NCBI GenBank assembly: GCA_948470475.1
Contig: OX419335.1
Coordinates: forward strand, 14,734,740 to 14,798,739
Reading direction: 5' to 3'
From: Galaxea fascicularis
Lineage: Eukaryota; Cnidaria; Anthozoa; Scleractinia; Euphylliidae
Length of the DNA stretch: 64,000 nt
Both the position numbers and the translations under genes were made by a program. Of the stretch, positions 10,006 to 18,932 are shown piece after piece. The notes beneath the pieces are model-generated. The model did not search any database. It was not told where the DNA came from and saw only the letters and a program-made list of their open reading frames with translations. The first letter of the stretch is position 1; each line of letters opens with the position of its first letter.

Positions 10006-10299
10006 GACTCACAAATGCCTCGGGTGTTGGGGAGCTCCCTTTTATACACGATCGACGATCATTTTGCTTTTTAACGGACGCACCAAGGCGTATTTCGACA
10101 AGACCTCCACCACGGTGAGGAGGTACCGCACTCCTCGGTTGTGGCGGGCCACGTGCTGCATTCCACCAGATCGGCTGCCCATTGCTGGTCGTGATGAAAC
10201 ACCAAGACAAGCAGCGTCATAAACCGCCGACGCGGGGGTTTGTGCAACGTGTAGGCCAAATTCTTTTCCAACCGGGTACGTGCCTTCTTGAGAGACCAC
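9944..10299 (-). pseudogene. DDE (retroviral-type) integrase fragment
   Basis: The frame contains MQHVARHNRGVRYLLTVVEV followed by LSKYALVRPLKSK, the first catalytic strands of the rve integrase core found in Polintons, where the usual context is W-x-A-D-L-V-x-M. The catalytic Asp (ADLVE) is readable in the next frame (10271-10071 region), so a frameshift lies just before MQHV. The later D and E of the triad are not visible downstream before the next gene starts, so the copy is truncated as well as shifted. Confidence 0.62.
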
Positions 10300-10381
10300 T
10301 AGTGAGCGCGCGCAAACGGTGCCACCCCGCCCAAGGTACCGGGTGCTGCAGGGTCCTCGTAGGATGCTGCCGTTGTGGGTT

Positions 10382-10735
10382 TTATTGTTTTTTTTTTCCC
10401 CATGGTCGTCGAGGTCTGTCCGTTACCCACAGGTAAAATCGACGCCACAGCAATTCTCGAATGGTGGGCACGCATAGCCCGTACGTTTTATGTATCTTGC
10501 GGTACCATTGCCAACTCTCTGGCCAAGGGAACCCCTTCTCCAACCACACCGCGAAGGCCGCAAACGTCCCCCAGTGCAACTCGTCGAGAAGGTATTCGAA
10601 GACGTCGAGGGGAGTACCATCGGTGACAGCCTCCATGGCGAACACATCCTTACTTTGTGCCCCTATGACGGCTACGAGCGATCGACATACCGTGCACAGC
10701 ATCACCAACGGCATCGACACCACACTTCCGCGCAC
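10382..10735 (-). CDS. Unassigned open frame of the Polinton-like element
   Basis: 117 codons, open from ATG, with DGTPLDVFEYLLDELHWGT and PESWQWYRKIHKTYGLCVPT in its middle and a very basic end (RPRRPWGKKKQ). The amino-acid pattern (Trp-rich, ordered hydrophobics) looks like real protein. I recognise no domain. The long C-terminal lysine run is partly from a homopolymer. Confidence 0.33.
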   Translation of the reverse strand: MRGSVVSMPLVMLCTVCRSLVAVIGAQSKDVFAMEAVTDGTPLDVFEYLLDELHWGTFAAFAVWLEKGFPWPESWQWYRKIHKTYGLCVPTIRELLWRRFYLWVTDRPRRPWGKKKQ

Positions 10736-10858
10736 GTCGTCATGGTTTTTCTGTCTTCGTGATTAAACAGATTGACTTTCAACGACCACTGTTCGATCAA
10801 GGCTTTCATGAACACTTCGCCCGATGGCAAGGGATGTGGAGCATTCGAGGCCACCATA

Positions 10859-11170
10859 TCAATGACAAAGACTTGGCTCTTGACCGTTTCGGGAAAGTCC
10901 GAATCCCTCTCTTTCAGTAATCGGGTGGTCGTGACCCAACAAGGCCTTGCTAGGTTGGTCGTGCAAGAGGGTGACGTCCATCCCAGGATCGCGCATTACC
11001 AGACTGCTCAAGGCCACCTCCCACCCATGCTCTCCGAACGTGAGGGGGATGGCCAATCGCACTTGAAAGGACGTCGCCATGTTGTGGGGAAATTCGGGCG
11101 TCGTCTCTCTCGACAAGGTAACGTACTGGTCCCTCAACCCCATTCTGTGTGCACTGATCCCCCGTCCCAC
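10859..11170 (-). CDS. Polinton-like conserved protein fragment (FPHN...WEVAL type)
   Basis: The frame has QYVTLSRETTPEFPHN, then FQVRLAIPLTF and HGWEVALSSLVM. A 'FPxN ... F.VRL ... G.WEVAL' order is one I recall from an uncharacterised family common in cnidarian and other Polinton-like elements, where it starts close to the N-terminus of a longer protein. The frame is lost at about 10860, so only the N-terminal domain remains. Function unknown; the recall was not checked. Confidence 0.35.
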   Translation of the reverse strand: MGRGISAHRMGLRDQYVTLSRETTPEFPHNMATSFQVRLAIPLTFGEHGWEVALSSLVMRDPGMDVTLLHDQPSKALLGHDHPITEREGFGLSRNGQEPSLCH

Positions 11171-11397
11171 GGCGTCCTGTCTTTTTATGCTTTTTGTCTA
11201 GGGTTGTGGGTGAGGGGAAGGTCAACATGCATACACTATAACAGCAACACACCTCGGGATGAGAGCTTTAATGGTTTAATCTTTAAAAAATGGACCGCAC
11301 GCGAGTATAAGGCCAACAAAAATTACAGGGTTTCGAGCACAACAATTCTTCGGGGATCCCACGTTGGTACACCTGGATTTTATCGTCCTCACAGTAC

Positions 11398-11876
11398 TCA
11401 CAGGTCTAACAGGTCGTCACGCCGTGCACGCCACATATCGCGTTCTCGCAAGGCCTTTTCGTAAAGGGGCTCAAAGACTGACGCGGGGGTGACCTCCACC
11501 TCTGGTTTGGGTTGGGATTTTGGGGTATAGTCCTCGCCCATCGTTCCCCTGGGCCATCGTGTCACGTACTTGACGATTGATTTTTCCAAATGGTACTGGG
11601 TGCGCCCAATGGATTGCACTTTCTCCCACAATCCCTTTTTTTCTCGCAACTCTTTAATCGCTTGGCACTCGTCAATCTCTCTGACTTTGTCCTTCAACGC
11701 GTGAAGCAGATGAAACGACATGGCTCGAACTGGGGAGGAGCCTTCTCTCGCGCGAGGGGTGCGGGAGCCGATGTATCCGCCTTGGCCAAGGCCTTCATGT
11801 GGTCCACAATCTCTTTCTCCAAGTCGTACCGAGTCTTAGCGAAAGCATGCGCGACCTCCCATCGTCCTTTCCTCAC
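11398..11876 (-). CDS. Two short related frames with a repeated helical motif
   Basis: Frames 11876-11694 and 11721-11398 overlap by 28 bp and each hold a similar segment: KGRWEVAHAFAKTRYDLEKE in the first and KGLWEKVQSIGRTQYHLEKS in the second, both continuing I-V. Both look helical and charged. They may be an internally duplicated protein split by a frameshift, or two tandem genes. No family recognised. Confidence 0.33.
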
Positions 11877-12098
11877 GCTCTATATAAGGTCTGTGGTGGC
11901 TGCAATGCGCACGGAGCCACCCACCCAGTCAATGGCATCCATGCCCGTGACCCAGGTGGTACGAGGGCTCTTTCCTTACACCGTACACCTCTCGGGTCAA
12001 TCCTTCGCGCGGTGATTCTTCTTTGGTTTGCCTCTCGTCGCATTTCTTCAGCAGCTTGGTGAGTTACTGAGTGAAGCAGAACCCAAGTAAAACCAAGT

Positions 12099-12339
12099 CT
12101 AAACCCTGAGCTACCGAAGCCCAACGGCTGTCATTCATTGTTAGTCAACTTGTTTTTTTTTAACCCTTTCAATGCCCCGCCTACTTTTTTTTGACGAGCT
12201 TGATTGACACCTTTTTCTGCAATCTGATTGTAGAGAAAGAGAAATCAAATGTCAACATTTTACAAAGTCCGGCTTCAGATGAGGTTCGAACTCACGACCT
12301 TCCTTGTCGGACACTCTAACCCCTGAGCTACTGAAGCCC
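12099..12339 (-). repeat. tRNA-like sequences, probably SINE heads
   Basis: On the minus strand, 12339-12271 has a 7-bp acceptor-like stem (GGCTTCA with TGAAGCC), a D-arm-like TAGCTCAGGGGTTAGAGT and a perfect T arm (GTGAG TTCGAAC CTCAT). It is only 69 nt, its anticodon stem does not close to 5 bp, and the position-33 uridine is missing, so it is not a working tRNA. A second head, GGGCTTCGGTAGCTCAGGG, occurs at 12121-12103. Two copies 220 bp apart suggest a tRNA-derived SINE or a tandem tRNA pseudogene. Confidence 0.5.
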
Positions 12340-13071
12340 AGCGGTGAGCCAGGTGGCAATTTAATTGATGACCTGCGTTTACCATGGTTAGCTTCACAAC
12401 AACATACCCGTTGCCAAATACTCTCCCGTTTATCATGTCATTCCCATACTGAGGACCCTCCCATCTTGTCTTCTGGCAGATATTTTTTTGGCCACCATTT
12501 TTAATGAGGTAGATTCAACCTTTTTAAGTTGATAAAATTAGAAGGGTTTGTATGGAATAAATTATGCATTAGCAGAACTCTAACTTTTTCAGTACCATTT
12601 TAATATAATTTTAAGCATCGAATTTTCATTAGCTTTTAATCTTAGTTCTGAGTATTGTCCAAAAGGTATTTTTGATATCATCATAAATGCATAGAAGAAG
12701 TGAATGAAATAAAAACAATACTTGAAAAATAATATTGTCATCTAGGATCAAATGGTAACTTGTAATGATCAGCTTTTCTGTTTGCTGCACCCTTTCTGTC
12801 CCTAAAACAAAATAGTGATTTGTTTTTTCGTGTTGGGTCCTTTATTATAAGTGAATAAACGAGATTCCATTAATTGGTCAATACTGTGCGTTCCACCTGT
12901 CGGCTCCTTTTTTCATCTTTTCACCCTTTGTGTATGTAGGTGTTTTTGTACTTTGTATTTTTCTGACCCAATCTAATTTAGTTAATGTCATATGTAAATA
13001 ATTTCATTTTCGAGGTGAGCCCTCTCAATGAGCACTGTAACTCTTAGGGCCAACTTTGTCGATGAATATGT
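12340..13071. other. Non-coding; probable 3' UTR with poly(A) signal on the minus strand
   Basis: No coding exon seen. AATAAA on the minus strand at 12846-12841 lies about 230 bp after the stop codon of the minus-strand exon at 13072-13262, a fitting poly(A) signal for it. Confidence 0.4.
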
Positions 13072-13262
13072 TTAAAGAAAAAAATGAGCAACCTCGTCAT
13101 GAATCTCTTGCATTGATGTTACATCCACTAATTCTCTGTCTCTCCCTTTGATTAGAATATTGCACTTGTTGAACAGAACATTCCCAAACTTCTCCAGGTC
13201 TTCTTCCTCAATAACTTTGATATTGAGGGCTATTGGTCCTTCTTCCTTGCTATCAGGTGTAC
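13072..13262 (-). CDS. Probable terminal exon of an unidentified host gene
   Basis: A minus-strand acceptor (CTTAGGCAG) is followed by about 63 open codons to TAA at 13074-13072. The peptide is well ordered and non-repetitive, for example IALNIKVIEEEDLEKFGNVL, NKCNILIKGRDRELVDVT and SMQEIHDEV, unlike random translation. An AATAAA lies about 230 bp further on. An alternative acceptor 4 bp upstream (CCTTAG) is possible and would change the phase. Upstream exons were not found. They would lie to the right, perhaps beyond the BEL element, which would then sit in an intron. Family not recognised. Confidence 0.45.
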
Positions 13263-13553
13263 CTGCCTAAGGGGTTAATGTTCTGAACATCTGTGTTACA
13301 GCCCTCCATAATTTTTTTTCCGTGAACATGTAACTTGAGGGTTAAATTACATGAGAAAACCACAATCCATCATGTGCTTGCTGTTACAATTACAGTTGTC
13401 GCGAGAATTGTATTGGGTACGCATCATGACAATGTTTTCATCCTCTCTTTTGGTTTTGGAGTGACTTTCATTCTAAGGTTTTTTTTTTTAAAAAGGTGGT
13501 AGTAAGTATGCCCTCGGTTAGTTTGAATGTTGATATTGTTGACTTCATAACAG

Positions 13554-13661
13554 GGATGATGGGAGCTGCAGCAGGCATGGGTGGAGGCTATCCAGGGCAT
13601 GGCACCATGGCTCTAGGGTACCCAGCAAGCACACCCATAGTCAGCACAGGATATGGCTATA
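13554..13661 (+). CDS. Candidate internal exon, Gly/Ala/Tyr-rich
   Basis: CATAACAG precedes and GTAAGTATA follows 108 bp that are open in phase 1 at both ends, so the exon can be included or skipped without a frame change. It encodes MMGAAAGMGGGYPGHG followed by MALGYPASTP and STGYGY, a low-complexity sequence as in the disordered tails of RNA-binding or penta-EF-hand proteins. The remainder of the gene was not found; it could be an alternative exon of a distant gene or a fortuitous frame. Confidence 0.38.
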
Positions 13662-14286
13662 GTAAGTATAACAACCCACCTCATGCTACATGCTCCCTCT
13701 CTCGTAACTTTGATCATTTCCTTCTTCATGTTCCACCTACAAAGTATTAGCACTAATTCTTTGATTTCACTCACGTAACAAGGCGGCCATGTTGGTGGTC
13801 AAAAAAATACAATTTTGTTTCGCAGAATTTCCATAAAAATAAAGTTTAATTCTCAGCGGAGAGACAGACTATCATTCTTGACCACGAACATGGCCGCCAT
13901 GACGTTACGTGCAATCCAGCAATACATCGAGCAACTTAAAGACTCAGCTTCTTGTAGAATATGAAAATGCTCTTTATGTGTCTTCCTCTGGGCTCTCTTT
14001 TCTTATTGTTCGGATTTTATCATGTATAGTTTTTTATTATTAATTAGCACCTATTACTTTCATGATGTATCCAGCCCCTGCAGTTTCCAGCTAGCCTTCT
14101 ATTATAAAAATTAGAAAGGCCCAACGAATTTCCAATAAGGATATTTAAATGGTGTTGGAAACGTAAGCCGAACTTTTATTCTCTCCAGGAAACTCATTCC
14201 TTAGCTAAAACAGAACTTCAGTGGAAAGAATGACAGGGGCGCGAGAATTATAACTACTTGTCTACCGACGTTCAAATGCACGAGGT
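13662..14286. other. Non-coding, nothing firmly recognised
   Basis: A 13,782-13,910 stretch has a loose inverted relation (AAGGCGGCCATGTTGGTGGTC and GACCACGAACATGGCCGCC), perhaps a short MITE. Otherwise nothing recognised. Confidence 0.4.
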
Positions 14287-14397
14287 GGTTAGACCAAATA
14301 AACTAAGTTTGAAAACACAACAGACATGTTTTTATTTTTGCCTGACCTCGTGCTACTGGTCGCGCGCGCGCGCTCATAGGAAATTAAAAACCCCCAA
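14287..14397 (-). repeat. Possible 3' LTR remnant of the BEL/Pao element
   Basis: GGTTAGACCAAATAAAC followed by CTGACCTCGTGCTACTGG, a CG-rich run and a CCCCCAAAAA end recur in the same order and direction at 21353-21680, on the other side of the BEL coding region. Direct repeats bounding a retroelement are what LTRs would give, but the match is short and imperfect, and no TG...CA ends were defined. Confidence 0.35.
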
Positions 14398-14728
14398 AAA
14401 CCTGGCGCGAGGCTGATACCGGAACGAACTCCTTTGAGAACAGTTCCTAGGTTCAACATAACAACAACAATAAGCAGTCTCCAAGCAAAGATGTCTTAAG
14501 CGTTTAGTGTCCTCATAAGAACTCTACTGTTCATTTCATTAAGCAGACACTTCCAACAAGCACAGCTTACCAGGTAGGCGCATCAAGATTCCACTTGGAG
14601 TCTTTACCTCTGCCATACGCACTCTGCCATCACTCCCTGAGAAAAGTATTGCGAATCCGTCCTAGAGGCCAATGCGAGCGAGGAACATCATCATTCTTCA
14701 GGAGGATCAGATCCCCTTCTTGTAAATT

Positions 14729-15670
14729 TCACTGTTCTCTGTTCCACTTAGAACGGATAGGCAGACTAGGTAAAATACTCCTTCCGCCACCGACGCCACA
14801 ACATATTAGCCAGCGTTTGCGCCATTGTCCATTGCGTGCGGCTGTTAACTTCTTGCTCCTCAAATTGACCTGGAGGGCTGGAGATGCTCTTCCAATCATT
14901 AAATGACTTGGTGTTAATGCTTCATAGTCGTTCAAGTCGTCACTGACTGAAGTTAGCGGGCGGCTATTTAGCACAGCCTCAGTCTCAACAAGAACTGTAT
15001 GGAGTGTCCTCTGGCATAACCTAGTCATTAATGACAGTCTTCATGGCTCTTTTGACTTGCTTCACAAGTGACTCAAAGATTCCTCCCATATGAGGGGACG
15101 ATGGTGGGCTAAAATACCATGTGATCCCTTGCTGGGCTAGCTCACTTGCGACGCTTTCGCGATTTAATGACTTCAGTGCTTCCTCTAGTTCTCTCCTAGC
15201 TCCCACAAAATTAGTACCGTTGTCGGAACGCATTGTCCTGGGATTGCCTCCACGGGTTCGAAATCTCCTCAAGGCCATGGTAAATCAGTACTTAATTCTC
15301 CTGCTAGCTCTAAATGGACCGCACGGGTGGTTAGACAAGTAAAGATGTATTCCCATCTTTTCTCGGTGCTTCTTCCTTTCTTAATATTTATAGGACCAAA
15401 ATAGTCCAATCCAGTGTCTGTAAACGGAGGCTTAAAAAGTGCGTGTCGCTCTCTGGGCAAGTCTGCCATTACAGGCACTTTAGGCTTGGTCCTCCTTCTC
15501 CTACAGTACAGGCAATCATTAACGATCTTCCTAGCAAGTGATTTTCCTTGGGGAATCCAGAACTGCTGACGCACAAGGGTTAGGGTATGTTCTCTCTCAA
15601 AGTGTAGATGCTTCTCATGAAGGTCTTTTACCACGAGTTTTGAAATTGGATGTGATGGGGGAAGAATCAC
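14729..15670 (-). pseudogene. BEL/Pao integrase, frameshifted
   Basis: From 15670: the H2C2 zinc-binding part (HEKHLHF ... CLYCRRRR), then TGLDYFGP with the first catalytic Asp. The frame breaks near 15270. From 15278, MRSDNGTNFVGARREL holds the second Asp, and SPPSSPHMGGIFESLVK the region with the catalytic Glu. The C-terminal part (15028-14729) has VETEAVLNSRPLT and LTPSHLMIGR, typical of these integrases, then decays. The enzyme would insert the DNA copy into the genome; at least two frame changes make it non-functional. Confidence 0.85.
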
Positions 15671-16181
15671 TTGATGCTTTGCCTCAAATGGTATGGGAGC
15701 TTTGTTGAGACGGCCTCCAACTCTGATAACTCCGCCTAGGAAAATAGGCTGGGCTCTGTTGGCTTGGAGATCTTCATAGTCGTCTTTGTACGACTCAGTC
15801 TGTGCTTACTGGCATAAGGCTAGAGAGGCCTCTTTAAGATCATTTGGCACACAACATTTTCCCTTGTCGCTCTGAGGGTAGACATTGCTTCTTCACTTTA
15901 CACTTTAACTTGAACTTGTACCTCATCCACCAAGCGTACAGGCGCACTAGCTTCCTCCAAGAAGAGTGCCTCTCGCGTGCGAGCATACTCATACTGGGTT
16001 TAGCGCTCGTCAGGACTGAAGTCTTGGGTTCCAGCTCACCGTCGCCAAGTTCTGCTATCCGTTCGCTCCTTGACCACTGGTCACTTCCTCTTCAGGTGCA
16101 GTCATCGGCAACATTCATTGAGGCTGGCACATGGAGCCACTCCTTAACATCAGAGATAGAGTCAATTTCCGCAACTCTGTG

Positions 16182-18177
16182 CTACATATAAACGCTGAAT
16201 CTTCTGTGAGTGTTCCTAATGTAGTAGAGCACAATCTCTGAGTCACTCCAGAGGTACATATCATCAACTTTGAAGTCGATTGCTGTCAATATCGTCGACT
16301 TCAGCCTGACTGCTATCACTACAGCTTGCAGTTCCAGGCGTGGTATAGTCAAGGTCTTGATCGGGGCTAGTCTTGTCTTACTAATGATGAAACTCACATT
16401 TACAGGTCGATGACTGATCGTTCGGAAACTGGGCTACGGCTCCTTAAGCCATTTCTGACGCGTCACAAAACACATGTAGTTGCACATCTTGGCATTCGTC
16501 ACGGTGGAATCCAGATCACCTGGGAACTGCAATAATCTGAGATGACTTCAAACCATCTTTCCAGCTGTGCCCTCTCCGAAGAATTTCATCAGGTAGTTCT
16601 ACGTCCCAATCAATTTGACGCCTCCACTTCTCCTGTACTATCAGCTTTGCCTTAATCACATATGGCGCAGCAAAACCAAGGGGATCAAACACGCTACTTG
16701 TGGCACTCAATATTCCCCTCTTGGTGCCAGGGAAGCCACTCTTCACCCGTTGCAGACATAGGAAATCTTGTTCCGTGTACCACTTGACACCAAGGGCTCT
16801 TTCTTGTGGCAACTCATTACGACCAAGATCAACAGTGTCACATGCCATTTCAGAGGAGGGGATCGCTGCCAGGACCTCTCGGCTGTTCGACGTCCACTTT
16901 GTGAGTCTGAAGCCTCCTGTTGCTAGGAGGTCAAGGTATCATGGAAGGTGAATTGACACTGTTTGGAAATCGCGCCCTTACGCTGACGCTTTGAAAGAAA
17001 ACCTCATCAACCTAACATTTTCTGAAAGCTTAATAGTTATACAATACAATCATATCTTTGAAATTTTCTAAAAAGTCAGCGTTGCCGTGATATTAAAAGA
17101 AATGCCCAGAAACACTGCTTCGCTTAAATTGGTTCGTTTCCGCGCATGAATTATCGGATCGGCGAGATTAATATCGGAAATGTTTTCTCACACATCACCC
17201 TCAAAAACCGTGTCTGCAATTTTCCAGATGCGGTTCGATTTTTTTTACAACCTCCTAAAGTATGATATTATCCATGCGGACGTTCCTTTGTACAAAAGAG
17301 GCCATAACTCGGAAACGGAAGCGAAATAAAACAAAGCCCGACACGGTTTTCGAACGAAGTATCCTTGAACATGGCAGCCGATTTTCAGCTAATTCTGTCG
17401 GAAGACGCGCGTAAACGAACTAAAAATGTTCACCCTTATATGCAGTTTTATGTCATCGAGAAAAAGACGAAAAACGTCTATGAGATTTCTGTGATTAGGT
17501 GTTAAAAATCCCAATAGTTTTCTCTTTATTTTAAAAAGTAACAAAGCTTTTTTTCCCGTTTTTTTGCAAAATATTTATCTCAGTCTTCTCAATTTCAACT
17601 ATTTTTCGTCAAAATCCACCTACCATGGTACCTTAATTAGCTACTTGGCTAAGTTGGCAGCTCCATCGGAATTTGGGTTCGAGGATAAAAGATCGTCCAT
17701 GTAAAAGTTGTGTAGGACGGCACGAACTGCTTCCTCACTGAAGTTCTCTGACTGATCAAGGGAAGTTCTTGATAATGCATAGTTCAGGCACAACAGGGTG
17801 AGTCGACTGCACCAAAAACATGCACTGTCATGTGGTATTCATCTGGCGGTCTAGTTTCATCTAAATCTCTCCACAGAAAACGCAGCGAGTCCCTGTCTTC
17901 TTCACAAACTCCGACCTGATGGAACATCTGTTCCACACCTAAATCATAATAGGATTCCAACCAAATTATTGAGCAAGTCGGGACCAGTGAGCAGGTTGTC
18001 ATTCAAGGAAACTTTGTCATACTTTGACGCTGCATCAAAAACCACACGAACCTTCCCTGGTTTGGTGGGGTTTAGTACCGCATGGTGTGGGAGGTACCAT
18101 GTCCTTGAGGTCGTTTTCCTTGACTCCTCAGGTGTCAGTTTCTCAGCATGTCCTTTACTGATATAACTGTTAATCAC
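16182..18177 (-). pseudogene. BEL/Pao reverse transcriptase and RNase H, disrupted
   Basis: 18177-17784 carries TWYLPHHAVLNPTKPGKVR and VFDAASKYDKVSLNDNLLTG, the finger/palm start of BEL RTs, then MFHQVGV. The catalytic YMDD is readable near 17695, followed by LLSSNPNSDGAANLAK and an in-frame TAG at about 17642. A 702-bp transposon follows; RT resumes after it (GGFRLTKWTSNSREVL, 16848-16516). RNase H-like sequence with PRLELQAVV and YLWSDSEIVL lies at 16397-16182. Several further frame changes exist. Confidence 0.85.
16933..17634. mobile_element. 702-bp non-autonomous DNA transposon inside the BEL RT
   Basis: The ends are imperfect inverted repeats: AAGGTATCATGGAAGGTG on the left and the complement of AAGGTACCATGGTAGGTG on the right. 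Removing it brings RT codons on the two sides back next to each other, which fixes the boundaries well. The interior is AT-rich and non-coding. No clear target-site duplication is seen. Confidence 0.72.
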
Positions 18178-18589
18178 GTCTCAGTGCTTTCTTGCCAGCT
18201 CTGGGTTCTTCTTAAGCTTTCTTTCAGTCGAATAGAGACGCGAAACAGCCATAGCACCATTGTTGGGCAAACTTGGCTCCCCTTTCCACAACAGTGCTGT
18301 TTTGTAGTGGCCTTCCTCCTTCACTGTACTGCTTTCTAATATCGACAACGCTTGCCGAATGTGAGTAAGTGAGCCATGTCAGATCCAACGAGAACCTTTA
18401 CATCGTTACCATCGAGTTCAGGAAGGTCAATGCTGGACAAATAGTTTCATTGTTCAGTCACCCTTTCCTTCGACACGTTGACGGATGGGACATTGAGTCT
18501 TTCAATCACCCATGCTCCCTGTACAGAAATCGGTTGCGGATTGACTTTAGATGCCAAGGAGAAACTCACTCGGCTTACATTCTGGATCT

Positions 18590-18800
18590 CGGCATCAGAT
18601 CCAACTATGTTTAGACTAATCTGGTGTGTCTCTCCAGGTGGTCTACTAAGTCCTTTCTGATTAAGGTCGAGTCGCTCCTAGCATCAAGGGCAGCACATGT
18701 GTCAACCACACCACGAGGACCATGGATTTTAACCGGCAGGACTTGCAGGAGAACTTTTCTCCGAGGCTGAACACTCACTTGGTTGATGCTTCTCGGGAAA
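18590..18800 (-). pseudogene. BEL/Pao protease-like segment
   Basis: A frame with KIHGPRGVVDTCAALDARSD then STLIRKDLVDHL resembles the aspartic protease strand 'A-L-L-D-x-G-S-x-x-T/S-L-I'. The Gly of the active-site loop is Arg here (DARS), and stops follow at once, so it is inactive. Confidence 0.55.
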
Positions 18801-18932
18801 CCAGATGGAACTTGAGCAGAACTTGTACTGGGTACCTGCGGCTGAGCATTCTCTTTTCAAAAGGTTGGTGAATGAACATCGGTGCTTTCGCTGTGACCTG
18901 AACTATGACTATGTGAGTCGCTTTGACAATCT

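Larger units (their letters stand above)
4200..12060 (-). mobile_element. Polinton/adintovirus-like element, decayed
   Basis: The block stands out by high GC, tightly packed minus-strand frames and a gene set typical of Polinton/Maverick and adintovirus elements: integrase (about 10.0-10.3 kb), a small capsid/core protein (9.79-10.0), a capsid-like fragment (8.7-9.3), a packaging ATPase (7.6-8.3) and a PLA2-like protein (5.6-6.0). No protein-primed DNA polymerase B and no adenain-type protease was recognised. Most genes have frameshifts or substitutions in key motifs, and a SINE has landed at 9.5-9.76 kb, so this is an inactive integrated copy. Terminal inverted repeats were not found; the boundaries are set by base composition and last coding remains. 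Confidence 0.75.

Noticed and set aside
10772..11464. 230-codon plus-strand frame
   Set aside because: Antisense to the minus-strand Polinton-like genes; no domain, and the opposite strand has family-like motifs.
12271..12339. Functional tRNA gene on the minus strand
   Set aside because: Acceptor, D and T arms are good, but it is only 69 nt, the anticodon stem has at most 4 pairs and U33 is missing. A partial copy lies 220 bp away, so it is more likely a SINE head or pseudogene.
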